Source of the DNA: Catenulisporales bacterium
Lineage (GTDB): Bacteria; Actinomycetota; Actinomycetes; Streptomycetales; Catenulisporaceae
Reading direction: 5' to 3'
DNA length: 38,742 nt
Assembly: GCA_019510485.1 (NCBI GenBank)
Contig: JAEKKI010000140.1
Span: 1 to 38,742 of the forward strand
In this document: in pieces, positions 1-7,787 of the stretch
How the letters are laid out: the number at the start of each line of letters is the position of its first letter
Numbering within the stretch: position 1 is the stretch's first letter
Made by a program: the position numbers and the translations under genes
The notes under the pieces: model-generated
Databases searched by the model: none
Told to the model about the DNA's origin: nothing
What the model saw: the letters and a program-made list of their open reading frames with translations, nothing else

Positions 1-1
1 G

Positions 2-2956
2 AACACGGGCACGCGAGTCGGAGGCGACACGTCGCAGTGGGAGTATGTCTTTTCCTGCAATCGTTGGCGTGTCGAATTCGGCGGCATTCCACTTTTGGTG
101 CGACCGTCCAACTCGAGAGGGCTGTGGACACCCGCCACAGCCGCGGTGTTGCCTGACGGCAAAGTCCGGGTCCAGACTGCTGCGGATCTCGGTGGATGTG
201 TCGGCCCCGTACAGCTTCGCCGGGACGATTCCACGACCTGGGCGGCCGTCGCCGAGCGGTTGGAGTCCGTAGGGCAGGAGGGAAATGAACTCAACCTCAC
301 GGCAGCCGGCTGGATAGTAGGCCGAGGTGCCCCTCGACGAGGCACTCCGGTCAACGCCGCTTCGCTGTTCGCGGGCTACGCGGATCTCCAGCTGAATCCG
401 CGGCAGCGAGAGGCACTGGAGCAGGCCTTGTCCGCCGAGGCCACGTTTATCTGGGGACCGCCGGGCACGGGAAAGACTGACGTGGTCGCGCGCATCGTCG
501 AGGGCTGCCACCGTCTGGGGCAGACGGTGCTCTTTCTCGCTCCGACACACATCGCTGTCGACCAGGCGCTGTTGCGGATCTGTGGGCTCCTGGAATCGGA
601 GCCGGGTTTCGAGGCCGGGCTCGTGCAGCGATCAGGCGAAATGGCCGTCGCTGCGCTGAAGGAGAAGTTCGGGGATCGCGTCGACACCGATCTGATCGTC
701 GCCAGGCTCTCCGCGGAGCTGGCCGAACGCATCGCGTCGATGGAACGTGCCCTGAAGGAGGTTTGCGCTGGCGTCGCCTCGCATCGAGAAGCTCTGCGCC
801 TGAACGCCGAACTGGAGTCGCTCCGGTCACGACTGCGCCAAGCCGAAGAGCAGGTCGCCGTAACTGGCGAAACCATTCGCGTCAATGACGCGAAACGGTA
901 CGGGGCCAAGGCCGAGATCGCCCGCATCGGCGAGCCGTCCGGCCTCATGGCGAATCGGAAAGCCAAGCAGCTGGACGGCCTGCGCCTCGGGCTGCAGACC
1001 CTTGAAGCTGCGTGGGCCACGGCTTCAGCCCATCACCAGGCCTGGAAGGACGAGGCGGCGGACGCGCAGAGGACGATCAGCGACATCGAGCTCAAGTTGC
1101 CGTTCGCCGCAGCACTGGTCAAGGACATCGAACCGCTCGCCGTACTCTTGCGGCGCGAAGAGGAGATGAAGCGGAAACTCACAGCCTGGGAAGACGAACG
1201 CCGCGCTGTCACGGACTCAGTACGCTCCTGCTGCCGTGTGCTCGGCGCCACTGTCGCGAAGGCGGTCCAGTCCAGGAAGCTCATGGACCGCGTCGACGTC
1301 GTCGTCATCGACGAGGCCGGCATGGTTGACCTACCGTCCGCTTGGCTGGCCGCAGGGCTGGCGACCCGTCGGATCGTCGTCGCCGGGGACTTCCGCCAGT
1401 TGCCCGCGATCACGAAGGGCTCTGGGAGCCGAAGAGCGAAACCGGCAGAGAGATCGCTGTCAGCGGAATGGACCAACCGGGACGCGTTCCACGCCGCAGG
1501 ACTGGTTGACGATTCCGGCCGGGCCCGGCTCGGCGATGCCCGGCTCGTCGTCCTGGACACGCAATACCGGATGCGTCCGGCGATCTGCGGGCTTGTCAAC
1601 AAGGTCGCCTACCCCGACGCACCGCTGACGACCGGCCGGTCAGACGGCAGCGGGCTACCTCGGTCTCCGTTGATCGAGCGCGCCATCGTCCTCATCGACA
1701 CCTCGGGACGATGCCTCGACGGCCGCGACCACAAGTCCAACCCGGTCCACGAGGCCGTCATCCACGAGCTCATCCGGGGGCTGCAGTACGACGGCGTCCT
1801 TCCCGGACGGAAGCATCCGAGGGCTGCCGAGTCGGCTGCTGCCCGGATGGCGATAATCGCCCCTTACAAGAACCAGACCAGAGCACTGACATCGAGTCTG
1901 AAGTACCGCTTCGGCGATGAGTACGAGGACCTCGTCGACACCGTCCATCGTTTCCAGGGCAGCGAACGCGGGATCGTTGTCCTCGACACAGTGGCCGGCA
2001 TCGGCAAGTCGATCGGATACTTTTGGGAGCACACCGGGCTGACGTCGACCACCTGCCGTCTGCTCAATGTGGCGGTGAGCCGGGCCAGGGACCATCTGGT
2101 CGTCGTCGCCGACGTCGACTTCCTGAGCCGAAAGCTGCCGCCCGGCAGCGAAGTCTCCGTCATGCTCGAGCACCTGCGGGGGGACCCCGGTGTGCAGCAC
2201 CTCTCCGTCGACGAACTGGTGCCGATCCGTAGCGCGGCCGATCTGCACGGGCTGAACGCGGATGAGCTCGCACGGCCGGCGTTCTTCCCTGCCGACGAGG
2301 TGCGGCGAGCCGTCGAGTGGGACATCGAGCGAGCGGAACGGCGCATCGATATCTACTGCGCCTTCCTTAGCCCGGTTCCCGTGCGGCGATGGGCCAAGAG
2401 GCTGGCCGCGCGGGTAGCCGCCGGTGTCGACGTTGTTGTGTACACGCGCACTCATGAAGGCAAGAAGGAACTCATCGCCCAGCACGATGTCCTGAAGGAG
2501 GCCGGGTGCCGGGTTGAGACCCGGGACCGGGAACGTATGCATGAGAAGGTCGTCATCATCGATGAAACAGTGCTCTGGCACGGATCGCTGAATCTACTGT
2601 CCCATACGGGGTCCACGGACCTGATGATGCGGATCACCAGTCCGGAGTCCTGTGCCCAGGTGCGACGGATCGTCGAGCAAGCGAGGAAGGACCGGCCCGC
2701 TCGTCCGTGGCCGCCGCGGGGCTCTGATTCAGTCGACGACACCGCATCCGCGGCGGCCACGCCGTCCGGATCGGCCCCAGCCCCCGGCGTCGTTGTCAAT
2801 GGGCGCCTATATCTCAAGGTTCCGTTCGAGGAGAAGGACGTCGCCAAGCGATCCTTTGGCGCCGACTGGGACAAGAAGCTCAAGCTCTGGCATGTCGACG
2901 CGGCGACGGCTCAGATTGACCAATTGCGGAGGTGGCTTCCGCCAGGCACGCCGTAG
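2..2956 (+). CDS. SF1 helicase-phospholipase D-DUF5710 fusion, 5' end outside window (Mokosh type II-like)
   Basis: The frame is open from base 2 with no stop before 2954, so the gene is cut by the left edge; the TTG at 95 is only the first internal start-like codon. Walker A (GPPGTGKT, nt ~455-478) is followed by a long helical, coiled-coil-like insertion (nt ~740-1215), the DEAG Walker B (nt ~1300-1326), VAGDFRQLP, QYRMRP (nt ~1565), HRFQGSERG (nt ~1947) and NVAVSRARDHL (nt ~2067). These are the motifs of Upf1/COG1112 superfamily 1 helicases. A phospholipase D domain follows with a complete HxK(x4)D motif (HEKVVIID, nt ~2541) and GSLN. The C-terminus (nt ~2797-2940, YLKVPFEEKD...LWHV) looks like DUF5710. 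One polypeptide with COG1112 helicase plus PLD is the described layout of the Mokosh type II defence protein MkoC. The role here is inference: nucleic-acid unwinding and cleavage during phage infection. It could also be a housekeeping repair enzyme. Partner genes upstream cannot be seen. Confidence 0.85.
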   Translation, partial: NTGTRVGGDTSQWEYVFSCNRWRVEFGGIPLLVRPSNSRGLWTPATAAVLPDGKVRVQTAADLGGCVGPVQLRRDDSTTWAAVAERLESVGQEGNELNLTAAGWIVGRGAPRRGTPVNAASLFAGYADLQLNPRQREALEQALSAEATFIWGPPGTGKTDVVARIVEGCHRLGQTVLFLAPTHIAVDQALLRICGLLESEPGFEAGLVQRSGEMAVAALKEKFGDRVDTDLIVARLSAELAERIASMERALKEVCAGVASHREALRLNAELESLRSRLRQAEEQVAVTGETIRVNDAKRYGAKAEIARIGEPSGLMANRKAKQLDGLRLGLQTLEAAWATASAHHQAWKDEAADAQRTISDIELKLPFAAALVKDIEPLAVLLRREEEMKRKLTAWEDERRAVTDSVRSCCRVLGATVAKAVQSRKLMDRVDVVVIDEAGMVDLPSAWLAAGLATRRIVVAGDFRQLPAITKGSGSRRAKPAERSLSAEWTNRDAFHAAGLVDDSGRARLGDARLVVLDTQYRMRPAICGLVNKVAYPDAPLTTGRSDGSGLPRSPLIERAIVLIDTSGRCLDGRDHKSNPVHEAVIHELIRGLQYDGVLPGRKHPRAAESAAARMAIIAPYKNQTRALTSSLKYRFGDEYEDLVDTVHRFQGSERGIVVLDTVAGIGKSIGYFWEHTGLTSTTCRLLNVAVSRARDHLVVVADVDFLSRKLPPGSEVSVMLEHLRGDPGVQHLSVDELVPIRSAADLHGLNADELARPAFFPADEVRRAVEWDIERAERRIDIYCAFLSPVPVRRWAKRLAARVAAGVDVVVYTRTHEGKKELIAQHDVLKEAGCRVETRDRERMHEKVVIIDETVLWHGSLNLLSHTGSTDLMMRITSPESCAQVRRIVEQARKDRPARPWPPRGSDSVDDTASAAATPSGSAPAPGVVVNGRLYLKVPFEEKDVAKRSFGADWDKKLKLWHVDAATAQIDQLRRWLPPGTP

Positions 2957-3312
2957 CGGGGAGCACAAGCGTCGCATTGGGACTACGAGCCCGGCACGCA
3001 CCGTGTAGCCGCTCAGACCCGCCGCTGTTGGGTGGACGGCGCGGGTCGCGAGGAGATCGACGCCGCGTTCCACGCCATCGTGACAGACCTCGTCCTGGCG
3101 GTGTCCGTCCAGGTGAACTTCTCCGGGAGCCGACTTCATGGCCAGCCGATCGGTGCCTCGGTTGCCACAGCTGGCGTAGTGCAGTGAAATCCGCAGGCCG
3201 CAGCGTCGCTCGTCGCTATACGCGGAGGGCTTCGGCCGAGATACGGACGGCTGCATAACGGCACGAACCCACGTTCGCTGGGTGCAAGCTCGTGGTTTCA
3301 CAGGGTTCGATC
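2957..3312. other. 356-bp gap with an open in-frame stretch after the helicase stop
   Basis: No complete gene is recognised. The helicase frame stays open for 76 codons after its TAG, to TGA at 3185-3187, and contains a GTG at 3032 that would give 51 residues (VDGAGREEIDAAFHAIV...). About three quarters of third positions are G or C, rising in the centre, so a decayed coding remnant or small gene is possible. I recognise no family. From 3188 to 3312 I see nothing I can support. Confidence 0.3.
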
Positions 3313-4191
3313 TCATTTTCGTCTGATCAACGCTTCACGGGGCTCGTCGTAGCTGGAGGCCAGGGCCGAATCGCTCGGTCCGCCTGTTCCGAAAGGCATA
3401 CGAACCGTGAACCGCACCTGATACGCGATCAGCGCCAGCAGTACGGCGCACAGCGCGGCGGAGCCGCCGACGGTGCCCCAGCCCAGGCCGCCGGAAATGA
3501 CCGGCTTGGTCAGTGCGTCGCCGCCGGCCGCGCCAAGCGGTCGGGTGAGGACGAATGCCGACCAGAACAGGATGGTGCTGTTGATCGGTGTCAGATAATG
3601 TGCCGCGAGCAGGAGCAGCAGCAGGGTGGCGATGAGCAGGAAGGCGTTGCCGAAGCCCAGGCCGGTGTCGTCGGAGAGCCAGTCCCCGGTGGAGGTGCCC
3701 AGCGTGTTCGAGGCCAGGATCGCCGTCCAGTACAACACCTCGCCGCGGCGGCTGGAGATGTTCTCCACGTCGAAGGGCAGACCGGTACGCCACCAGGCCA
3801 GGAAGACCACGCCGAGCACGCACGTCAACCCGAGCGCGCCCCAGCCGTAGCCGATGCCGTCCGGGGCGCTGCCGTGGCCGAAGCCGCGGTTGAGGAAGTC
3901 GGAGACCTCGGTGCCGACCATGCTGGTGCCCAGCACCACGGCCCAATACAGCACGGGATGGAAGCGCCGGGCGCGCAACTGGGCGGTCGCGACGGCCAGG
4001 AAGAAGACTGCGAATCCGATGGCGGTGGTGGCGTAGCCGAGCCCGGCGGTGATGCCCAGCAGGTCGCCGGCCGTCTCGCCGAGCGTCACCGCGACCGTCT
4101 TCAGCGCCCAGAACAGCACTGTCACCTGTGGGAGCTTGTGCATGGCGACGGCCGCCGCTTCTCGCTGTGCTGCTTTCGGCGTCCCAGGCAT
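3313..4191 (-). CDS. DUF347/COG4705 polytopic membrane protein
   Basis: A predicted integral membrane protein of about 292 aa with roughly eight hydrophobic segments arranged as four repeats. Each repeat carries a small-residue/acidic signature: TLGETAGD, GTEVSDFLNRGFG, NTLGTSTGDWLSDDTGLGFG and LGAAGGDALTKP. This matches the COG4705 family built from DUF347 repeats. The regularly placed Glu/Asp residues inside membrane helices suggest ion or metal transport, but the substrate is unknown to me. The start at 4191 is preferred because GGAG lies 5 nt upstream on the minus strand; starts at 4209 and 4143 are also possible. The C-terminal tail (DSALASSYDEPRE...) is hydrophilic. It is transcribed away from the neighbouring ATPase gene, sharing about 200 bp of intergenic DNA with it. 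Family assignment is confident; function is not. Confidence 0.8.
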   Translation of the reverse strand: MPGTPKAAQREAAAVAMHKLPQVTVLFWALKTVAVTLGETAGDLLGITAGLGYATTAIGFAVFFLAVATAQLRARRFHPVLYWAVVLGTSMVGTEVSDFLNRGFGHGSAPDGIGYGWGALGLTCVLGVVFLAWWRTGLPFDVENISSRRGEVLYWTAILASNTLGTSTGDWLSDDTGLGFGNAFLLIATLLLLLLAAHYLTPINSTILFWSAFVLTRPLGAAGGDALTKPVISGGLGWGTVGGSAALCAVLLALIAYQVRFTVRMPFGTGGPSDSALASSYDEPREALIRRK

Positions 4192-4341
4192 CGCACTCCG
4201 ATCGCTCAATGGTCTGCGGCGGTGTCACCGATATCGTCACGGCTTGTGATCATTGTGGTGTCGTCGAAGAACCAGGTTGGCCGATCTGTGCGTCCGGTCT
4301 GGCGATCATCACTCGTACGGGGGAGGGGGAGGGGGTCTGAT

Positions 4342-4374
4342 GGATAGGTTGCGTTATTATAGCTGCACCTATCC
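4342..4374 (+). promoter_or_regulatory. Perfect 8-bp inverted repeat around a -10-like box upstream of the ATPase gene
   Basis: GGATAGGT (4342-4349) and its exact complement ACCTATCC (4367-4374) flank 17 bases that contain TATTAT (4355-4360), a plausible -10 element in otherwise GC-rich DNA. The right arm ends about 5 bases before the GGAGG ribosome binding site at 4380-4384. A repressor operator over the promoter, or a 5'-UTR hairpin, would both fit. The repeat is seen; the function is inferred. Confidence 0.5.
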
Positions 4375-4388
4375 TACGTGGAGGCGTG

Positions 4389-5873
4389 ATGGACATGGCC
4401 CGTCTGGCCAAGCCCGCTGAGATGTTCGATCGGGACTTCGAATGGGCGGAGTTGGTCCGGTTCGCGACGTACGCCGAGCCCCGGGCCACGCTCGGGGTGG
4501 TGTCCGGGCGGCGGCGGCAGGGCAAGACGTTCCTGCTTGATGCGATCTCCCGTGCGACCGGCGGGTTTATGTTCACCGCGACGGAGACCACCGAAGCAGA
4601 CGCCCTCGGGCAGTTCGGGCAGGCGCTGGCCCGGCACTTGGACGAGCCGACGCCGTTCCGGTTCGCAGACTGGGATGAGGCGATCGCCCGGCTCATGCGG
4701 ATCGCGGCGGACGGGCCAAAAGTCGTCGTGATCGACGAGTTTCCATTTCTGGCCAAGGCTTCCCCGGCACTGCCGTCGATCATCCAGCGTGCCCTGGACC
4801 CGGCAGCCCAGCACTCGAACACCCCCGTGCGTCTGTTGCTGTGCGGGTCGGCGCTTTCGTTCATGGGCAAGCTGCTGGCCGGGAACGCCCCGCTGCGCGG
4901 GCGGGCAGGCCTCGATCTGATCGTCCCCACCCTCGACTACCGGCTCGCAGCCCGATTCTGGGACATCGCCGATGAGCGCACCGCGGCCCTGACCCACTCG
5001 ATCCTCGGCGGAACACCGGCCTACCGGCGCGAGTTCGCCCAAGGTGACTCCCCGGCAGGCCCGGAAGACTTCGACTCCTGGGTGGTCCGCGCCGTGCTGA
5101 ACCCTGGCCGGCCGTTGTTCCGTGAGGCCCGCTACCTGCTGGCCGAGGAGCCGGACCTGCACGACACAGCGCTGTACCACTCGGTCCTGGCCGCCATCGC
5201 CAATGGCAACGCAAACCGCGGCGGCATCGCCGACTACCTGGGCCGCAAATCCACGGACCTCGCCCATCCTCTGTCGGTCCTCCAGGACGTGGGAATGATC
5301 ACCCACGAGGAGGACGCGTTCCGCAGGAACCGCTCGTCCTATCGCATCGCCGAACCACTCGTCTCCTTTTACCACGCGGTCATGCGCCCCGTCTGGGGCG
5401 ATCTGGAACGTCCCGGGCGTGCGGACCGCGTCTGGCAGCGTGTCCAGCCGACGTTCCAGTCCAAGATCCTCGGGCCGCACTTCGAGCAGTTGTCCCGGGA
5501 ATGGACCCGCTGGCATGCCGGTCATGACACCCTTGGCGGCATCGCAGACCGCGTGGCGTCTGGGACTCTCAGCGATCCGGCGACCCGCACCGGTCGCGAA
5601 GTCGACGTGGCCGCCTACGGCCGTGACGAGGCCGGCCGGGAACGTCTGCTGGCCATCGGTGAAGCGAAATGGAACGACACCATCGGCATGGGCCACCTCC
5701 GCCGGCTGGAGGAAACCCGCGATCTCCTGCGTGCCCGGAATCCGGCCCAGAGCGCCGACACCCGCCTGATCTTCTACAGCGGCGCCGGCTTCATGCCCGA
5801 CCTGCAGCAGCGCGCGGCCGAGGACGTCACCATCCAACTCGTCGCTCTGCCCCGTCTCTACCACGGGGAATGA
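4389..5873 (+). CDS. AAA ATPase with DUF234/PD-(D/E)xK-like C-terminal domain
   Basis: About 494 aa. The N-terminal P-loop domain has Walker A (GRRRQGKT, nt ~4506-4529) and a Walker B (KVVVIDEFPF, nt ~4720), as in archaeal-type ATPases of the ATPase_2 family. A winged-helix segment follows (IADYLGRKSTDLAHPLSVLQ, nt ~5225-5285). The C-terminal DUF234-like domain contains EVDVAAY (nt ~5600) and IGEAKW (nt ~5655), spaced like the D...ExK core of PD-(D/E)xK nuclease folds. Whether it cuts DNA is inference. GGAGG at 4380-4384 serves ATG 4389 (4 nt) or ATG 4395 (10 nt); GTG 4386 is too close. The next gene, for a HEAT-repeat protein, begins 3 nt after this stop, so the two are very probably co-translated. 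Possible roles are nucleic-acid surveillance or defence, or an orphan toxin-like ATPase. Confidence 0.85.
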   Translation: MDMARLAKPAEMFDRDFEWAELVRFATYAEPRATLGVVSGRRRQGKTFLLDAISRATGGFMFTATETTEADALGQFGQALARHLDEPTPFRFADWDEAIARLMRIAADGPKVVVIDEFPFLAKASPALPSIIQRALDPAAQHSNTPVRLLLCGSALSFMGKLLAGNAPLRGRAGLDLIVPTLDYRLAARFWDIADERTAALTHSILGGTPAYRREFAQGDSPAGPEDFDSWVVRAVLNPGRPLFREARYLLAEEPDLHDTALYHSVLAAIANGNANRGGIADYLGRKSTDLAHPLSVLQDVGMITHEEDAFRRNRSSYRIAEPLVSFYHAVMRPVWGDLERPGRADRVWQRVQPTFQSKILGPHFEQLSREWTRWHAGHDTLGGIADRVASGTLSDPATRTGREVDVAAYGRDEAGRERLLAIGEAKWNDTIGMGHLRRLEETRDLLRARNPAQSADTRLIFYSGAGFMPDLQQRAAEDVTIQLVALPRLYHGE

Positions 5874-5876
5874 CCC

Positions 5877-7544
5877 ATGCCGTTTCGGTACGCGGTAATC
5901 AGCTGGGAGCTACCCGGCAGGTTCCCGCACACTGAGCGGGTGAACACACAAGTCGGCGCGTCTGACCCGTTGTCTACCGCTGTTCGGCGTGCCGTTCAGC
6001 GTGCTATCTCCGGTGCGAAGAAGGATGCAGACGCGGCAGGCCGGCTGTTGATGGCGATTCCGGCCGGTACCGCCGATGCGGTGATGGCGGAAGTCGAGGG
6101 TGTCTTGGCGGCCGCTGAGCCGGGGTTCTGGGTTGCGCTGGAGAATGCGCGGGACTGGCTGCGTTGGGATGGGTCGGGTCGGTCGATCAGTGGGACAGTA
6201 AGATCGGATACTCTGCCGGGGCTTGTGGTCGAGGCGATCTCGGCTGATGGGCGACTTCGGGAGCGGGCGGTCCGTCTTTTGGCGGAGGCGGGGTCGCTTG
6301 CGGCGCTGCCGGTTCTCGGGATGCGGGCCGCTGATTGGGTTCCGCATGTTCGGGACGTGGCGCGTCGTGCGATTGTCCGTCGGTTGGAGGACGACTCCGA
6401 TGGTGCTGTTCTGGCGACGTTGGCTCCGATGGCGTTCCTGCTCGGCGGTCGGCGGCGGGGTCGTTGGCTGGCTGGTGAGGTCACCCGGCGGCTGGCCGAG
6501 GCCGCGTCCGGTCCTGTCGTCACTCAGTTGCTGACCAGCTCGGATACCCGGCTACGCCGTGTCGCTTATCAGGTGCTTGTCGAAACCGAGGAGTTGGGTC
6601 TTGAGCGGGCGGTCCTGGCTGCTCTTCGGGATCGCGACATCGTGGTCCGCAGCCGTTGCGCTGCCTACGCCGCGCGCCTGGCTGTCGAGAGCGGCTCGCT
6701 GTCGGCGGCTCGTCAGATGCTCTCCTCGCGAACTCCGCTGGTGCGGGCTGAGGCGCTGCAAGCGCTGAACCGTCTGGGCGACCTCGATGCGATTCGGTCG
6801 GCTCTCGCCGATCGCAGCAGTCTGGTCCGCGGGACCGCACGGTTCTACCTCAGGCCGCACGGCGTCGACTTCGCTGAGTTCTATCGGCTCCAGCTCGGTG
6901 AGGGTGGCGATGCCGTGGTTCCAGGCGCGGTGGCAGGGCTTGTCGAAGTCGGGACCGCTGATGACGTGCATCTGCTCCGGGGTCTCGTGGGCCATCGGCG
7001 TGCCAGGGTTCGTGTTGAGGCGCTTCGCGGGCTGGCGGCACTCGCCCCCGCGATCGACGTCGTCGAAATGCTTGCCCTTGTGGAAGGCGATCCCTCGGCG
7101 GCGGTGATCAGGCAGGCTGCGGCCGTCGTCGCCGCCCGAGGGGGCGCCATCGATACCGACCGCCTTCTGGACATGCTGGACCCTGCGCGGCCGGTTCCGG
7201 TTCGTCTCGCGGGCCATCGGCTGTTGGCCGCCGGTGACAGCGCCTGGCGCCTGGCTGTCGACGTGATGCTGCTCGCCGACCTCGAGCCGGCCGTGGCGGA
7301 CAGTGCCAGGCGTGACTTGAACGCTGCTCTCCGGCATCTGACGTATGTTCGACCCAGCGGAAGAACAGCAGAACTCCTGGCCGCACACCTGCCGGAGGCC
7401 GATCGGCTGCTTTCCGCGAAGGAGGTCCAGCTCTTGCGGTTCGTCGTTGGGATGCGGCTGCCCATCGAACCGACCGAACCGGCCACGCGCCGGGCCGTCG
7501 CCGAAGTCGAAGTCGAAGTCTCATCTCGACCTGAAGCACCCTGA
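5877..7544 (+). CDS. HEAT-repeat protein coupled to the ATPase gene
   Basis: About 555 aa of leucine/alanine-rich helical repeats of 30-40 residues with the D-x-x-V-R-x-x-A pattern of HEAT or PBS-lyase-type repeats (for example HVRDVARRAIVRRL, DIVVRSRCAAYAARLA, LVRAEALQALNRLGD, RARVRVEALRGLAAL). Such solenoids are scaffolds for protein or nucleic-acid partners; no catalytic motif is visible. ATG 5877 has a GGGGAA ribosome binding site at 5865-5870, 3 nt after the ATPase stop; GTG 5940 is an alternative start that would remove a nonconserved-looking 21-residue leader. Codon use in the first 600 bases is relaxed (about two thirds GC at third positions, with many GGT, GCT, CGT and GTT codons), unlike the polysaccharide genes, which suggests a different origin. 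It most likely acts together with the ATPase; the shared function is unknown. Confidence 0.75.
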   Translation: MPFRYAVISWELPGRFPHTERVNTQVGASDPLSTAVRRAVQRAISGAKKDADAAGRLLMAIPAGTADAVMAEVEGVLAAAEPGFWVALENARDWLRWDGSGRSISGTVRSDTLPGLVVEAISADGRLRERAVRLLAEAGSLAALPVLGMRAADWVPHVRDVARRAIVRRLEDDSDGAVLATLAPMAFLLGGRRRGRWLAGEVTRRLAEAASGPVVTQLLTSSDTRLRRVAYQVLVETEELGLERAVLAALRDRDIVVRSRCAAYAARLAVESGSLSAARQMLSSRTPLVRAEALQALNRLGDLDAIRSALADRSSLVRGTARFYLRPHGVDFAEFYRLQLGEGGDAVVPGAVAGLVEVGTADDVHLLRGLVGHRRARVRVEALRGLAALAPAIDVVEMLALVEGDPSAAVIRQAAAVVAARGGAIDTDRLLDMLDPARPVPVRLAGHRLLAAGDSAWRLAVDVMLLADLEPAVADSARRDLNAALRHLTYVRPSGRTAELLAAHLPEADRLLSAKEVQLLRFVVGMRLPIEPTEPATRRAVAEVEVEVSSRPEAP

Positions 7545-7707
7545 CCAGTTCGGGGTGTTCCTCGCGGCGGTCGGCCGACAGTTGCCGGCGTGCGGAGCAG
7601 GCAGCAGTCCGAGCAGTCGTCGAGGCCTGAGAACCGGTCTGCGGCCGGGCGTGGATCAATGTTCGACGACACCTGTCGGCCGCCGGTTGCCGGGCGTCGG
7701 TCGACCC

Positions 7708-7736
7708 TTCAGAACCCCAGGTCAGAGGAGTACTAT
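7708..7736 (+). promoter_or_regulatory. Putative sigma70-type promoter of the FG-GAP gene
   Basis: TTCAGA (7708-7713) and TACTAT (7731-7736) are separated by 17 bases, giving a start of transcription near 7743 and a short leader before the GTG at 7788. It lies in the 243-bp gap after the HEAT gene, in which I see no other feature. Confidence 0.45.
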
Positions 7737-7787
7737 CGGCGTTCCGGCGACCGGTCGGACAGCTATCGACAGAACATGGGGGATCAC

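Noticed and set aside
3313..4347. Plus-strand 351-codon open frame from 3292
   Set aside because: It is antisense to the DUF347 membrane protein, whose four repeats are convincing, and its translation is Gln/Gly-rich shadow sequence.
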